In this document: positions 22,674 through 55,473 of the stretch, piece after piece | How positions within the stretch are numbered: position 1 is the first letter of the stretch | How the letters are laid out: each line of letters begins with the position of its first letter | NCBI GenBank assembly: GCA_022747635.1 | Contig: JAKTNV010000003.1 | Location: 100,748,454-100,812,453 of the forward strand | Reading direction: 5' to 3' | DNA length: 64,000 nucleotides | Origin: Hetaerina americana | Lineage: Eukaryota > Arthropoda > Insecta > Odonata > Calopterygidae | Notes under the pieces: generated by a model | Database searches by the model: none | Seen by the model: only the letters and a program-made list of their open reading frames with translations | Told to the model about the DNA's origin: nothing | Program-made: the position numbers and the translations under genes

Positions 22674-23099
22674 TTCTTAAAGCTTCTTCGTGAATCACTC
22701 TCACCCAAGAACAGAATTACTTAAAAAATCTGTGCTTTCCACGTCGGAATAATTTCTCGTTAAACGATCCGACAATAGTGCTCAAGTGATCGTAGATGGC
22801 AATGCTGTACTCTTTTCCTCCGCAAAAAGTATTCCATATAATAGTTATTTCGATACGAAGAACTGTTAAATATGAATGAATTTGTAAGCATTAAGTGCTC
22901 GGTGAGCACGGAAAGGTGACGGCATTGTCTGTATTGACCGATTATCAGGAATTGGGTAAACAATGGGAGGAAACTTATCGGATATAGAGTTACTCAATTG
23001 TACACCATCACCTCAAATGTTGCCGCAGTGTGATTGCTTTCACTGAATCATTTTTACGCCATTCTTATTCTATCATATAACTTGTTATATGTCTCTAAA

Positions 23100-23165
23100 T
23101 GTACATGGTACGCTGCAAGCCACCGCAAGAGTGTGTGAGGCAGGGGGTGATCACACATCAGGCAT
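23100..23165 (-). repeat. CR1-like LINE 3' tail fragment
   Basis: The block 'ctgcaagccaccgcaagagt' plus 'gtgtgaggcagggggtga' matches 60.90-60.96 kb ('gtgcaagtcaccgctagggt', 'gtgtggcagggggtga'). No coding part of the element follows, so only the tail is retained. Confidence 0.6.
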
Positions 23166-23347
23166 TTATAAAAAATTAAGTTTTTATTAATTTTTAGTTG
23201 CGATGTATTGTGTGCAATTTCTCAACTAATTTAGATCATGAGAACTTAAGATACTTGCACTACAATATCTAAGGGAGATGTACTTCTCTACGCGTACGTA
23301 AAGAGCTGTCAGTAACAATTAGAAAAATAACTAAAGACTACATGAGG

Positions 23348-23500
23348 TGATTACTAACCTATTTCCCTCACACCCATATCATGCAAGGTCATGGAGCGTA
23401 TTATTGTTTGTTCGACAATGAGGCACCTCGATAGTCAAAGAATTATTGATGAAAAGCCAGCGCAATTTCTGATTCGTTAATTACATCTTACTGACGTCAT
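23348..23500 (+). pseudogene. CR1/Jockey-like reverse transcriptase fragment
   Basis: The + strand reads 'NYRPISLTPISCKVMERII', then 'MRHLDSQRIIDEKPAQFLIR'. This corresponds to the reverse transcriptase block NYRPISLTxxxCKxxExII...HL...LxxxQxGFR. The GFRK region is mutated and the frame then stops. It lies only about 280 bases upstream of the inferred UGP start codon, and so borders the UGP promoter. Confidence 0.75.
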
Positions 23501-23599
23501 CCTCTCGCATATATCATCGGAGGGATTTTTACGTATTCGATTCCCAATTCATCGGGATCTTTAAATGCCCAGAAGATTTTTACGCGTCACCTCTACTCA

Positions 23600-23779
23600 G
23601 TATCGTTGGTAGGTTCTTAAGAGATTCGGCAACGCTGTCATGGAGCGATAAAGCGGCATATATATGATGTCGTAGCTGCGTGAAGACGTCTCTTTTAAGT
23701 GATGATTGCGAAAATCGTCGCCGGATTTTCTTATTTCAAGCTCATCAGTTGATCGCCCCTGTAGTGTTCTCTCCCCATT
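23600..23779 (+). promoter_or_regulatory. Putative UGP promoter and 5' untranslated region
   Basis: A TATA-like TATATAT (23659-23665) and an initiator-like TCAGTT (23745-23750) precede the inferred first ATG at 23780. Their spacing (about 80 bases) is too long for them to act as one pair, so at most one is used. The call rests on position relative to the inferred first exon and not on any transcript. Confidence 0.35.
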
Positions 23780-44004
<20,225 letters not shown>

Positions 44005-44260
44005 GGAAACGGAAGTGTGTTGTAATTAGCCCATAGGCCTGTGAATTACCATGTTCCAAAGACACCTCACTTAATATGAATGCAAAACGTAACAATATTT
44101 CTGCACACACTATTTACGAAAATGATATTGTGTATATACTCTGTGTGATGTAAAATAATTCTTTGTACTCTTCTTTTATATTAATCCCACTATTAAATGA
44201 AATAATGTCAGTTGTGACAAATTGTGAATTTCAAATAAAGTACAATTAGGACTTCCAGTT
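44005..44260 (+). terminator. UGP2: UGP 3' untranslated region and polyadenylation signal
   Basis: AT-rich sequence after the stop holds a canonical AATAAA at 44234-44239, giving a 3' UTR of about 250 bases. Later A-rich signals could give longer forms; there is no transcript evidence. Confidence 0.65.
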
Positions 44261-47064
44261 AGTGAAAATGTTCTGTAGAGACTTAATGTTGATAAAATTT
44301 ATATATTTGGAACAGATGTTGATGTTGAAGTGATTTTGAAGGAAATTTATTTTACAGATTATACATACACATATTTTGGAGAATGTATTGTACTTGACTA
44401 TCAATTCAAAAATGTTATGATCAAGTGTGGAAATATTGTATGTTAAGTGCATAGCACTATATTAAATTGCAATTACAAAAGGCATTTATAGCAAAAAATT
44501 TACGAATGTTTCATATCCATGAATACAAAGTAAATTAGTAATTAGCTAGCTCTATGACTTGTATGACATATTTCATCCATATTTCCGTCCATCATTACCC
44601 AAATCCTATATCTGCATGTTAAAAAGAGGATGCCCTTAATTAAAAATGCATTTTTAATCCTGTAGCACTTGCTTAAAACATGTTTTCAATTTTTTTGGCA
44701 AGATGAAATATTTAGCTTATTAAATTAAACAGTGTTAAACTAGACATACAGCTGTGGTAGGAATAACTATCAACATTTGAGATATTTTCTATCGGGTGAA
44801 TTTTATACTAAAATGATACCTCTATTATTCTATCAAGGGTGCTGTCACAATTCCATGTGAAAGGACATCAAAATATTGTGTATTTTGGTAATAGAATGAA
44901 GGTGTGATTGGATTTATAACAATTTGAAGTGGAGCGAGTAGTTTATATACGTGCATAAAATAAAATTTAAATATCGAATCGCCGGAAGTTAAAATTAGAA
45001 AGTAAATTATAGCGTGCAATCATTTCCCACTGGAGTTTTTCTTAAATTTTGGTTAAGTAGTTGACTTAAAATTGCTCAAAAAACCGGCTGGCCATAGGTT
45101 TAGTCAAATTTTATAAGTTCTCGTGTTAGTTGGGAAATCGCATGGGACATGAATATGCCACCTTTCGTATCAGTATGTAGAAACCCACGCCAATTGGCTG
45201 TAGTATGGAGGGATTTTTTCTAGCGCTACTTATCAATTAGCGCTACTCAACTGTTCAGGAATTGTTTCAACCGAAATTGCTACGGCAATTTGGTGCAATT
45301 GAAGTTGTTCAATTATCTCCAACCATGAATCCCGCTTCGAAAGTGTGAAATAGTCAATATCTTAGCAAAGAGAGAATAATGCAGTGTTCCTTGATGTGTA
45401 TAAACAAGGGAGAAAGCCCTATTTCGTGAAGTGAAAAAGGCCAAAACTGAATATCGCATTCCTGTTTCTGTATGTACAGGTATGTTAAACCGTCTTCCCT
45501 ATCATTTAAACATGAAACGGAAATACGAATATAAATGAGTTCTGACATTAATTTAACCAAGGTATAGTAGTATTAACATAGTGTGAATTAGTTTAACGAT
45601 GTGAGGAGGTAACAGATGTAAAACTGTGTGCGACGTACACTCGAGGGGACGATGGAGTTAGTCCCGGTTTCACGAATTTCACACGCTGTTGGGCTTAGTA
45701 CTGGGTGAACTCATTATCACCGACCTTGGGGTTGATCTGTGTTAATGGTTTATATGTTTAATACACGTAGAAAACTTGCATTGCCTATTACTTGTTCTAT
45801 TTTTTGCTGACAGCATTATTTTTCATCCACTGTGAAACAAAATAGCCCATGTAATGCATGTCATATCATACGATTGAACTAAACGTTTCGACGTTATGTA
45901 GGTATGAATGTATGTGCTTTTCAAATTACAATTAGATTTGCGGTTGCATGTTGGATTCATCGACTTTCGTATTGATGAGCTTCAATATTATTGCCACGAA
46001 AATTACAGAACCTCTTGTTCATTGCATTGAATGCTGGTTTTGTTTGTGGAATAACACCGAAACCAGGTAGGTAATCTAAAAGGCGAATACCGCGCCGGCA
46101 ATTTGTTGTGAGTACCCTCTGAAGAAATTGAGGGAAAAAAATACTTTGGAAAAGTTAAGGAAAAATTTTTTCTTCGAGGAAAATAGAAATCGAATTAAAA
46201 AAAATTAATACTCAGTTATATTCGTGTCTGCGTGAAATAAATAACTCTAGGAATCAACAGAATATCAGTTGTTTAACTCAAGTGTTCACTGGAGAAGCCA
46301 ATGTACATAATTGGAGTGAGGTGCATTTTTCATGGTTATGAGTCCATTGCCCTAATTCAGAACTTTCCCATGGCGAAAATCTTACCAGTACAAAACCAAG
46401 TTTTATTTTAAACGGGTTTAACATTATTTTGATTAGGTTGACAACTCTTCTTGGGACTTCGCATTTGGTTTTGAGAACCGGGCCCCCAATCACCCAAAAA
46501 TTAGCAGAGATCCTTTAAGCTCACATAAATGTGTACTGTCTTAAGAATACACTTATTCATTGAATTATTTTTATATGGTGAGTGTTTAAGTAGGCTCAAC
46601 TCAGTGTCTGACATATAAGGGAGAAATCAAGTATTAGGAATGTCTTTGATCTTCATTGTGCATTAAAAAGATGTTCGTGAACGGCTTATGTGTGTAGAGT
46701 GATGTTATTTCAAGAATTTGCATTGAAAAGAGTTCGCCAAAATCTTCTCCATTTCTTGGCTGGCCAGCCTTTCAATAAATAAGTCTGTTACTTGCGCTAA
46801 CTCTCTTAAAAATCAGTTTTATCCATCTGCAGAAGGTGGTCGAACTCATCATCGTCACCGAAACTTCCTGAAATTCGTGTGTCACTAAAATTTTCTTAAC
46901 TTTTTAACTTTCCTTTTCAATTTCTTTTGTCCTAGTTTCCTTTTCAATTGTTACGTCCTTGACCGTTGTCCCACACTTCCCTTCTTTGCGCTCCAATTTC
47001 TCCCCAGAATCTGCTCGTTTAAAAATTTCAAGTATATTGAGGTGAAATCGTTAAGGTTATGATA
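44261..47064. other. Downstream intergenic stretch
   Basis: 2.8 kb after UGP with only short frames and no repeat family that I can name. Confidence 0.45.
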
Positions 47065-49808
47065 CAATTATCGTGTCGAGTTGTATACTCGGGATGACGA
47101 TCGGAGGATCGCAGGCGTTGGCACCATACTGAAGAATGAATGGGGCAGAGGAGTGAAGGCAATATTGCCGTGCAACGAGAGAATTCTGATCGCGAAGCTG
47201 AAAGGAAAGCCCACGGACACCGCGATCGTGCAAGTATACATGCCGACGTCTAGCCATACATAAGAAGAAATAGAAGAAGTGTACTAGCAAATGGAAGAAG
47301 TCCTCGGACAGGTGAAGGGGAAAGAAAATCTCATAATAACGGGAGACTGGAATGCTATCGTAGGAGAAGGAAAGGAGGGACGAAGCGTCGGAAATTTCGG
47401 GCTGGGAAAACTGAATGCCAAATGAGAAAGACAAGTCGAGTACTGCAATGAGAAGATTATAATATTAGGTAACACCCTCTCCGAACAATATCGACGACGA
47501 AGGAGGTACTCATGGAAGATGCCAGGGGATATCGCAAGATACCCAATAATCTACATATTATTGGGAAGGAGATAGAAGAACCAGGTGAAGCAGTGCAAGA
47601 GCAACCCCGGTTCAGACATAAATAGCTATCTCAACGTAGTAAGCATGGAAAGCCAACTTCGCTACAAGAAAATTAAGAAGACTAAACAAGAGCCACGGTG
47701 TGACTCAAAATTGCTGGCTGGAAAACACATCGGAGTAAGATTCGCCACGGCCATTGACGGCAAACTAGGTGATGAAGGAGAAAGGAGCACCGAAGAGAGA
47801 TAGGATGAACCGAAGAGGACAATCGCAGAAGGGCAACTGCTGAGAAAGAGAGCCGACACGAAGAAACCATGGATCACGACGGAGATAAGGGAACTAATGG
47901 AAGAAAGAATAAAATAAAAGAACGCCAGGAATGATGATGAAGGAAAGGCTCTACAAGAACCAAGTCAAGCAAATATGCATGACTTCCAAGCCTTTTTGCG
48001 TGAATGCAAAAAGGCTTGGAAGAATTGGATAGAAGGCTGCTGCGAGGAAATCAACGAAAATGTGAAGGGCAATACCGACCCAGAATAACAACTGGGGAAG
48101 AAACATTTCGGAGAAAGAAAAATGAAAAGCAACAACGTCAGGGATGTAAACGGGGATATACTGATAGAAGTTGAAGATATTGGCAATAGATGGAAGCAAT
48201 ACATCCAAGAACTCTACCAAGGTCCGTGGCCGCTGGAAGAAAACCTGATGAAGGACGAGAGTGAAACGGCTAACGAAAACCAGGGCCCATACATTCTGAG
48301 GAGCGAATTAGATAGAGCAGTAAAGGACCTTAAGACAAACAAAGCTCCTGGAGAAGACAAAATCGATGGAGACATCATCAAGGCACTCAGAAACAAAGCC
48401 AAGGACAATCTGTATGGAATAATCAAAGATAGCTACAAAGACAGAAGACTTTCAAAGGAGTGTGTTGATCGCGATACCAAAGAAGACGAGGACAGAGAAA
48501 TGTGAGGAACACCGAACCTTGGGTCTTGTCACATGCATCAAAAATACTTACGCGAATACTTAGACGAAGGATGGAAAAGAAAATTAAAGATAATCTATCG
48601 GAAAACCAATTTGGCTTTAGGAAGAACAGAGGAACCAAGGAAGCCATACTCTATCTGAGAATCATAATAGAGAAAATAATACAGGTGAACAAGTAACTGT
48701 ATGTGGTATTCCTGGACTTGGAGAAAGCCTTCGACAATGTGGAACGAAACAAGATGTTTGGACTGCTGGAAAAACTCAGAATAGATTACAATGACTGAAG
48801 AATAATCTATCAGCTGTACAAGAAACAAGTAGCCACAGTGTGAATGAGTGACTCATCAGAGTGACTAAAATTAACGAAGGAGTTAGACAGGGATGCAACT
48901 CTCACCTGATTTGTTCAACCTGTACCTGGAGGAGGCAATAAGAGTACACAAGGCATTGAATTAAACGGAATGAGGATCAATGGAGAAGAGATAAACATGC
49001 AAAGCTTCGCCGACGATATTTCAATGATAGCCGAAAGCCAGGAGGATTTTCGAAGGTCACTAAACGTATTGGATCAAGTTCTACAAAGATACAACATGAA
49101 CATAAAAAAAGACGAACACTAAAATCCTAGTATGTGGAAGAGAGAAGCGAAATACAGTAGTCACAATGAAAGGACAAAAATTAGAGCAAGTGGATTCCTT
49201 CACCTGTCTCGGAAGTACCATCACATGGGGCGGAAAAATCACTACAGACATCAAGCAGAGAATAGCTCATGAGAAAAGAGCATTCACAATGAAAAGCCAA
49301 CTGCTGTGTTCAAAGAGGGTATAACTACATACGAGGAAACAATATGTTGAAACATTCGTATGGAGCGTGGCACTCTATGGATCTGAAGCAAGGACCATCG
49401 GAAAAGTAGACCAAAAAGACTAGAAGCCTTCGAAATCTGAAGCTGGAGGAGGATTCTTAAGATCAAATGGACACATGAAATAATAAATGAAGAAGTATAC
49501 AGAAGATTATAGGAAGAACGGGTCTTACGGAACACCATACAGAAAGGAAGAACCAAATATATTGGCCACACCCTGAGGCACAATGGATTCGTGAAGAATA
49601 TAATAGAAGGAAAAATAGAGGGAAAAGTCCCAAGAGGAAGGCCAAGGGATAAATAAATGGGACAAATAAAGTACATTGCAAAATATACCAGGAAGTAAGC
49701 CAATAGGGTGGAGGTTTAGATAGAGGGTAGGATGGAGGTTTGTACTCAATCAATCTCAGGGTTGAACGACCAATGATGATGGATAATGCAATTCATAATA
49801 ATAATAAT
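47065..49808 (+). mobile_element. Second RTE-like LINE family, decayed copy
   Basis: The copy is 5'-truncated inside the endonuclease and riddled with stops and shifts, but ordered throughout. Endonuclease: 'VQVYMPTSSH', 'IITGDWNAIVGEGK', 'YSWKMPGDIARYPI'. Linker: 'NNVRDVNGDILIEVEDIGN'. Reverse transcriptase: 'KAPGEDKIDGDIIKA', 'ENQFGFRKNRGTKEAI', 'YVVFLDLEKAFDNVE', 'GVRQGC'. C-terminal: 'IIEGKIEGKVPRGRPRDK'. It ends in an (ATA)n tract at about 49,793-49,808. A trinucleotide tail and lack of ORF1 fit the RTE clade. It differs clearly from the intact RTE at 18-21 kb, so this is a separate family. Confidence 0.85.
47983..48022. repeat. Perfect 17-bp inverted repeat inside the LINE
   Basis: CTTCCAAGCCTTTTTGC (47983-47999) and its exact reverse complement (48006-48022) flank a 6-base loop. 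It encodes 'FQAFLRECKKAWK' in the LINE frame. It could be chance, a local snap-back duplication during reverse transcription, or an RNA hairpin of the element. Confidence 0.75.
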
Positions 49809-51544
49809 AGCCCCTTTTTTGCAGTAATTTGTACATCTTCAGTCAATGTCTAAAAGGGAATACCCGAGTATGAAACGTGTGATGGAGATAGCATTTATTT
49901 CTCCAGCTTTGGAAAACGCGTGTTCATTACATTTGGATATTAATATTCTCTGGTTTTCGTCCTTGGTAATCTGTCAGTAGTAGTACACGGCGGTGGAAAT
50001 CTTCTCTCTTGAATGAAAGGGTAGTCGAGGATAAAAGTTTCACCCGCAGGCATTCAATCCCACCCTTCGCCTCCACACTGTTCTGCGTGCACACGAACTC
50101 AATGTGCACACGAACTCGACTGTCTCCTCGAGATGCGTGCAGTTGGTGGGACCGATCCCGTTCCCTCTGTCGGTATATCACCCCGGCGAGCCGATCATTC
50201 TTTCGCCTTCCTTCCTCCCCCATTGCTTTCATCAGGAGCTAACCTTGCCAATGTATCGTGATGTTATTCCTTTCTTCCACACACACACCTTCCTTATCCG
50301 GACAATGCCAACGTGATGATACGTTCATGTGTAGCGGTCTTATTGTGTTTCTTCGTGGAATGTGACTATGTTTGGCGAATTCTTCGAATCCTCCTAAAAG
50401 AGTTATATAGTGTTCTTGGCAAAACAGAGTTATTCTATTTTTTGGTCGCTTTGTGACGCCTGTGTCTTTCCGTACGTTTCTTATCGTGAAATTGTTAGAA
50501 TACTAGCGTGGGAAAGGAATAGGATCGTACTCGTATCTTCTTCGTTTTCCAGTTATTTCAAAAAGCGTGCATTTACCTTTGACTATACGTGTATAGTAGA
50601 AATGGGTTGGAACCTGAAGATTCTAGACTCTCTTTCATTTCATTTTCCTTGCGTATCTAATAGAAATTTGATTTCAGCTTGATAAAAATCCTGTATACAG
50701 CCTATCAATCAGGTATTAATGATCTATTCGTTTACTTTCACTCTATTTACCGGATGTAATTTTTCCTTTCACACTAGGGTGGTCAATGTCCTTTCATCTG
50801 CATCCACACGATGACCCCCAAGCCGTTTTTTGGGGCGTGTGGTAGAGAGTTTCAGAATAGCAGCCAAGAAAAGGGAACTAACAAAATCTGTAATGGGAAG
50901 GTTAATTTGAAATGCTATTTTCTTTATTTTTGTTTGATTGTCGTGAGTTACACGATGAATCTGTCTGTCGAGTCTCCCTAATTTTGTGGCTCTTCTTTGA
51001 CCTGCAGTATTACGGATTTGGATTGCACTATTATCTCATTGCAATATGTGAAATCAATTGATGTTTATCTATTGGTTTCAACTAATGCTAAGCATTCGAG
51101 TTCCCATTCTCTCCCATCTCAGATTTTGTCGTATTTGTGCTCGTGACATTTTTTTAGCAGCTTTCACAAACAAATCTGGTTTTCTCTTTATATTTTTTTC
51201 AAATTATTAAATAATTCTTTCCTGAGATGTTTTCTGAATATCGCAGCATGTTCATTGGAGGGTTTCACCGACCGAAATAGTCTCCCTTTCTTCATTCCTT
51301 TCTTTTCAAAACCATAGGTTTGATGTATGCCCACTTCCTCACCACCGTGCCCTGATTGGCTTCCTCTTATTTTTTCCGACGTGATGGTGCAATCTAATTA
51401 ATTATTCTAAGTAATGATCAGCGTGGATTCGACTGTAACCAAGTACGTAACTATTAATTTGTTCGCATGCTTTAATTTACAGAAGTTGATTGCTTAATAT
51501 TTTTCATATTTTTTAGGCATAGAATCCATTCAGTCTGGTTTTTT
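49809..51544. other. Non-coding stretch
   Basis: Includes a pyrimidine- and CpG-richer segment near 49,990-50,240 with overlapping chance frames, and a short (CA)n run near 50,278. Nothing identifiable. Confidence 0.4.
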
Positions 51545-52160
51545 TCCTTTTGCAGAGAAGTGAAGTTTCTCCAGAATTCAATTCTTGAATTCTGTCAAAT
51601 TCTCTATAAAGTATTTAAGGCTTTGTGTGGGTCCTCATTTTACCCTAAATTAAGATATCGTCAGCGAAAATTCGTATCTTTTTGTTGTTAATTGAGTCGG
51701 CGCTCGCCGGGGTAAGTTAATGAACCTAAATAAGGGAGCTAAAGATCCTATTACGCCTCTCGCACCATAAATTACTTGTGGGTAATTGGAACTTCAGCCA
51801 AATATTACTACCATTTTTTTGGTCGAATCGAGTTTATTACCCTTTAATTTAGTTCCTATTCTTGCAGTGCGTATATAATCTGGCGGATAACTTGCCCAAA
51901 TCTTTCTCAAAATGGAAAAAAAGATTCCATATTTTTGTTTTCTCATCTCCAGATTTTAAAGTATCATGTATCAATTAACAGCTGTCTCAAATGAACTGTT
52001 TCTAAACCCTGTCTGGAAGCTCGAAGCAAGTTATGACTGTAGGGATTATCGCTACGTTATCGTGATGTGCGCTAGGAGTTACAGGATTGGGAGGTTACTG
52101 GGATTGGTCGGTAATTGGCAGAGTTGTGTTCAGTTCCATTTTTAAAAATGGCGATGACGT
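51545..52160 (-). pseudogene. CR1/Jockey-like LINE reverse transcriptase relic
   Basis: The minus strand reads, from high to low coordinate, 'IFKNGTEHNSANYRPIPVTS', then fragments resembling the GFRxGxSCETQL region ('GLETVHLRQLLID'), then 'KIRIFADDILI' (51,650-51,690). It ends 'REFDRIQELNSGETSLLCK', matching LxSDLDxIxxWNxxWxLxFxxxKC. The order is that of a complete reverse transcriptase core with many frameshifts. The FADD motif is preserved although the frame is not. Confidence 0.7.
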
Positions 52161-54399
52161 TTGATATTCAGTTGATTGCAAAGATATTTATTAGTCTTTG
52201 CATGTATAAAATACAATGGATTTCGTCAAGACAATATAAAAAAACGCAAGTATACAATTGGCCCTTCGAAGGACAAGGTCAGAAACAGTGCGAGGGAAAC
52301 ATCTACCGATTATAAAACTTAAGATTCTTGACAGAAGTTCATCATTGATCTGAATTTAGCGAAGTTAGCAATCCTAGCAGTTAATGGTAGATAATTAAGC
52401 AATTTAATTCCCATATTTGAACAGTCTTGTTGAGATTTAGTTAACTTACATTGATTAATCGACGGGGGATTATTTTTTCGTGTGTTGTGATGATGGGTTT
52501 CACATCTTGTAGGTAATTTATGGAGGTTATTTTATACATTCAAGAGAATTTTGAAAATATAAATACTATAAACCGTCAAAATTTTACGTATGATAAACAG
52601 TGGTCTGCAGTATATCCAAAGGTGATGGGCGGGTTATTATCCTGATAGCCTTTTTCTGCTGGATGAAAAGATTTTGTATGGGAATTGTCTCTAGAGCTGA
52701 AGGCCATGACCAAGATGACTATGGAATAATTAAATAGAGATTTAAAATATTAATATGGAATAAATATACTCAGCTTTCTAAGGATATAGAAAGCCTTATA
52801 TAATTTTTAGACAGGCAAAAACTTTAGTAAGATCACGGAGAGGTAGTAAAATATCTTTCAGTGCTGCGCAACTATTGCTTCAGGGATCGATATGCTATGT
52901 ATTCAAAGTACATTGTCGTGGGCGAGTTCGTTGAGAATTCTTCCCGGTACCCTCTCCTATTCGGGTCATATGCTTATTCTAATGCAAAAAATATTGAATT
53001 AATCCTCTATGAGGTATGAGAATACCTTTTATTCGTGGTAGGTACGGAGCGGAGCCAACCTGCTCAAGCAAACCTCTCAGCTTGAGCAAGTCGGTAGTGT
53101 ATACTCTGTAGGTATAAATTATTTAAAATATTCGTCCTTCTGATCTGATCCTTATGACTATCACCGTTGTAGTCCCTACGATATTCGACGCTGAAACAGG
53201 GATCATTCTACGGTGCAGCACCGAAAGACCTGAGATTAATCTTCGAGGTACTCGCGCAGTATGTAATATGCGACAGCGGATCGCCCGTTTCTTTTTCATA
53301 ATTGTCATGTACAAAGTTTGAACTGTTCTTCCTGTGCTTCATTTGGAGTTTTTATTTTGAATATGATATTTTTTGTCTTGGTGCCTCCTCCATGCATCTA
53401 CCATAATTTTTAGCTACTTGGAGGTTTTTGTTTGCTGGGAAAAAGCATCTCGGTGTTGTCCATTTATGATTTGATGAACTAGATGGATCTTGGGTCTCTC
53501 TGAACCCACTAATACTTTCTTTATTATCTTTCCAATCAATTTCATCTTGTGATTACCTCCACGGCAAATTTAATTTCCACAGCTCCCCGAACAAGGCCCC
53601 AAAAAGTGTGAGAGATAAAGTTGCAGAAACTGTACATTTTAAGACATTAATAATTATGCCAATATTTCAAATATGAGAAAGACAACGCAGTTTTACCCAA
53701 ACTGTCATTTCTGTTGAATCGTATTTCGTTCAAGGCTTATTTTACCATAATTTGGGAGGAATATTTCTGTCAGATGGAGTTTTTGGCTTAATTAAAGAAA
53801 TATCATAAATGAACGTTCTTTAATAACAACATATTTGTATTAAAAAATAAGCATACTAAATAGAATCTCATTCAATTCCGATGAAATGAACTTGATTGTC
53901 TTCATGTAAAATTTATAGTTGATGAAATACAAGTTAATTTTTCATTATTTATCGCATTCGGGGAAGGGGATACAGTAAAAAGTATGTCATTAATTACAGC
54001 AATATAATCATGATACACAATACAACCAAATAAATATATTTTTCCCGTCGGTTAGTAGTGGGAGCGTCCCGCTTTCATACACGGATATTTTTTACCAAAC
54101 GAACATCAGAATATATCGGAAATTAACGATTGGCCAAGATCCGGGTAAAAGTATTTGAGAGAATTTTTATTGCCGTATTTGGGAACACATTTTAAATGAG
54201 TGACAGTTTCAGGCTGCGACACTGTTGCGGGTGTGTCACTGCCTATACTCGCGCCGCACGTTACCGACATTCCACTCTTTAGAACAGCAAGTAATAGCAG
54301 TGGATTATTTTGAATTCGCGGAGGCACGCAAGAGTCTGGAAAATATATCTGTTGAGTGAATTGAAAAAAAATGCGAAGCCGTGCATTCCCCACTTAAAC
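52161..54399. other. Non-coding stretch, no gene recognised
   Basis: AT-rich sequence with short frames. A 'gcctgctcaagc...gcttgagcaag'-type inverted pair near 53,060 is the only visible structure. Confidence 0.4.
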
Positions 54400-55130
54400 G
54401 GTGATGGCGCTTGAGCGTTGTGCCGTCGACGGACGGAATGAATCCTGCCCGGAGGTCGACCGCTCCTCAGCGAAGGGAATTTCTCTCGGTCGAACCTTTT
54501 AAATCGATTCTTCTCCTTGAGCGAGAGCATCCTCCCTGGGCAACCAACTTATTTGGGAGGGCCACGAAAGGGGAGCCTGCCCCTTGCCCCCAGCTCCAAG
54601 GCCCATCCTGCGAGAGTGATTTCTCCGCCTCCCAAAAGGCGACCTTCCCCGCGGACCATCCTCCTTGGGCCGGGTCCCACCCAGACAGCGTGCCCGCTCG
54701 CTGACTCGCCTCCAAGAACATAAATACGTAACGAGAGAGGAAGACGACAACAAGGAACAACAACAGCCCGTCCTTCCGCGAGTGCCGAGTCCACCCTACA
54801 TCGCCCGGGGTGCCTTTACGGGAAAACGAGGACCATCCATCCTCGGACCCGCCCCCTCGTCCTTCCACTCAATCTCCTCCCCCTTCCCTCAGCATCTCCC
54901 CCAACCTCGCCCTCCCTCTCCACGCCCGACGGGAAGGAATTCTTTCAACTCCGAACGGCTTTCGCAGTGCTTGTTCACGTCTCCACCCTCGATTCCAGTC
55001 GACGCTTCAAGGGTGGAGACGAGAGGAAGGAGTTAAGTTTACCGTATATCCCCATGAACGCGACTGGTTCGAAGAGTACGAGCGATATATCGCATCATTC
55101 AGGAGTAAATTGAGAAGGGTTTAGCGGGAC
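54400..55130. other. GC/CpG-rich, pyrimidine-skewed block
   Basis: The block is rich in CpG and C-tracts, with open frames in at least five of six registers (up to 133 codons). It lacks recognisable domains, and the frames overlap each other on both strands, so none is called. Position-independent CpG enrichment in an AT-rich region fits a promoter or 5' UTR; the direction is unknown. Confidence 0.4.
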
Positions 55131-55301
55131 GGGTGGTTGGACGGAAAAAATTCGTTGAAAAATGTATTTAAACATCTCCCCGAATCCATGGCTCTTATGA
55201 GAAATTGAAGTGAGCCGAAAAAATATGCGGCAAGTATGTGCTCATAGACAACTAATGTTAAACATAACAGTAACAGGCTTAACTTTGTGGAATTCATTCA
55301 T
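55131..55301. other. Short spacer
   Basis: AT-rich; its last 45 bases belong to the conserved left flank of the foldback family. Confidence 0.4.
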
Positions 55302-55473
55302 GATGAGGGTAGAAAAAGAAACTTTGCACTTCCACATAAAGTTTTAATACTTCTCAAGACCATGGTTTCGAAGCTTCATCATCAGGTGATGATGATGCGC
55401 AACAATCGATACCATGGTCGTGTGAAGAATTAAATCTTTATGTGGAAGTACAGTTTCTTTTTCTACCCTCATC
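55302..55473. repeat. Foldback repeat, family copy B, with hammerhead-like core
   Basis: Arms 'gatgagggtagaaaaagaaa' and 'tttctttttctaccctcatc' pair, and pairing continues inward through 'acttccacataaag' and 'ctttatgtggaagt'. In the centre the minus strand reads CTGATGA (55379-55385), a short self-pairing stem, then GAAACCATGGTC (55358-55369), which contains GAAA and a GTC triplet. This is the best hammerhead-like arrangement in the window. Copy A is at 42.2 kb. Confidence 0.85.

Noticed and set aside
54411..55124. Six overlapping ORFs of 80-133 codons in the GC-rich block
   Set aside because: They lie on both strands in several frames without domains, as expected from few stop codons in GC-rich DNA.
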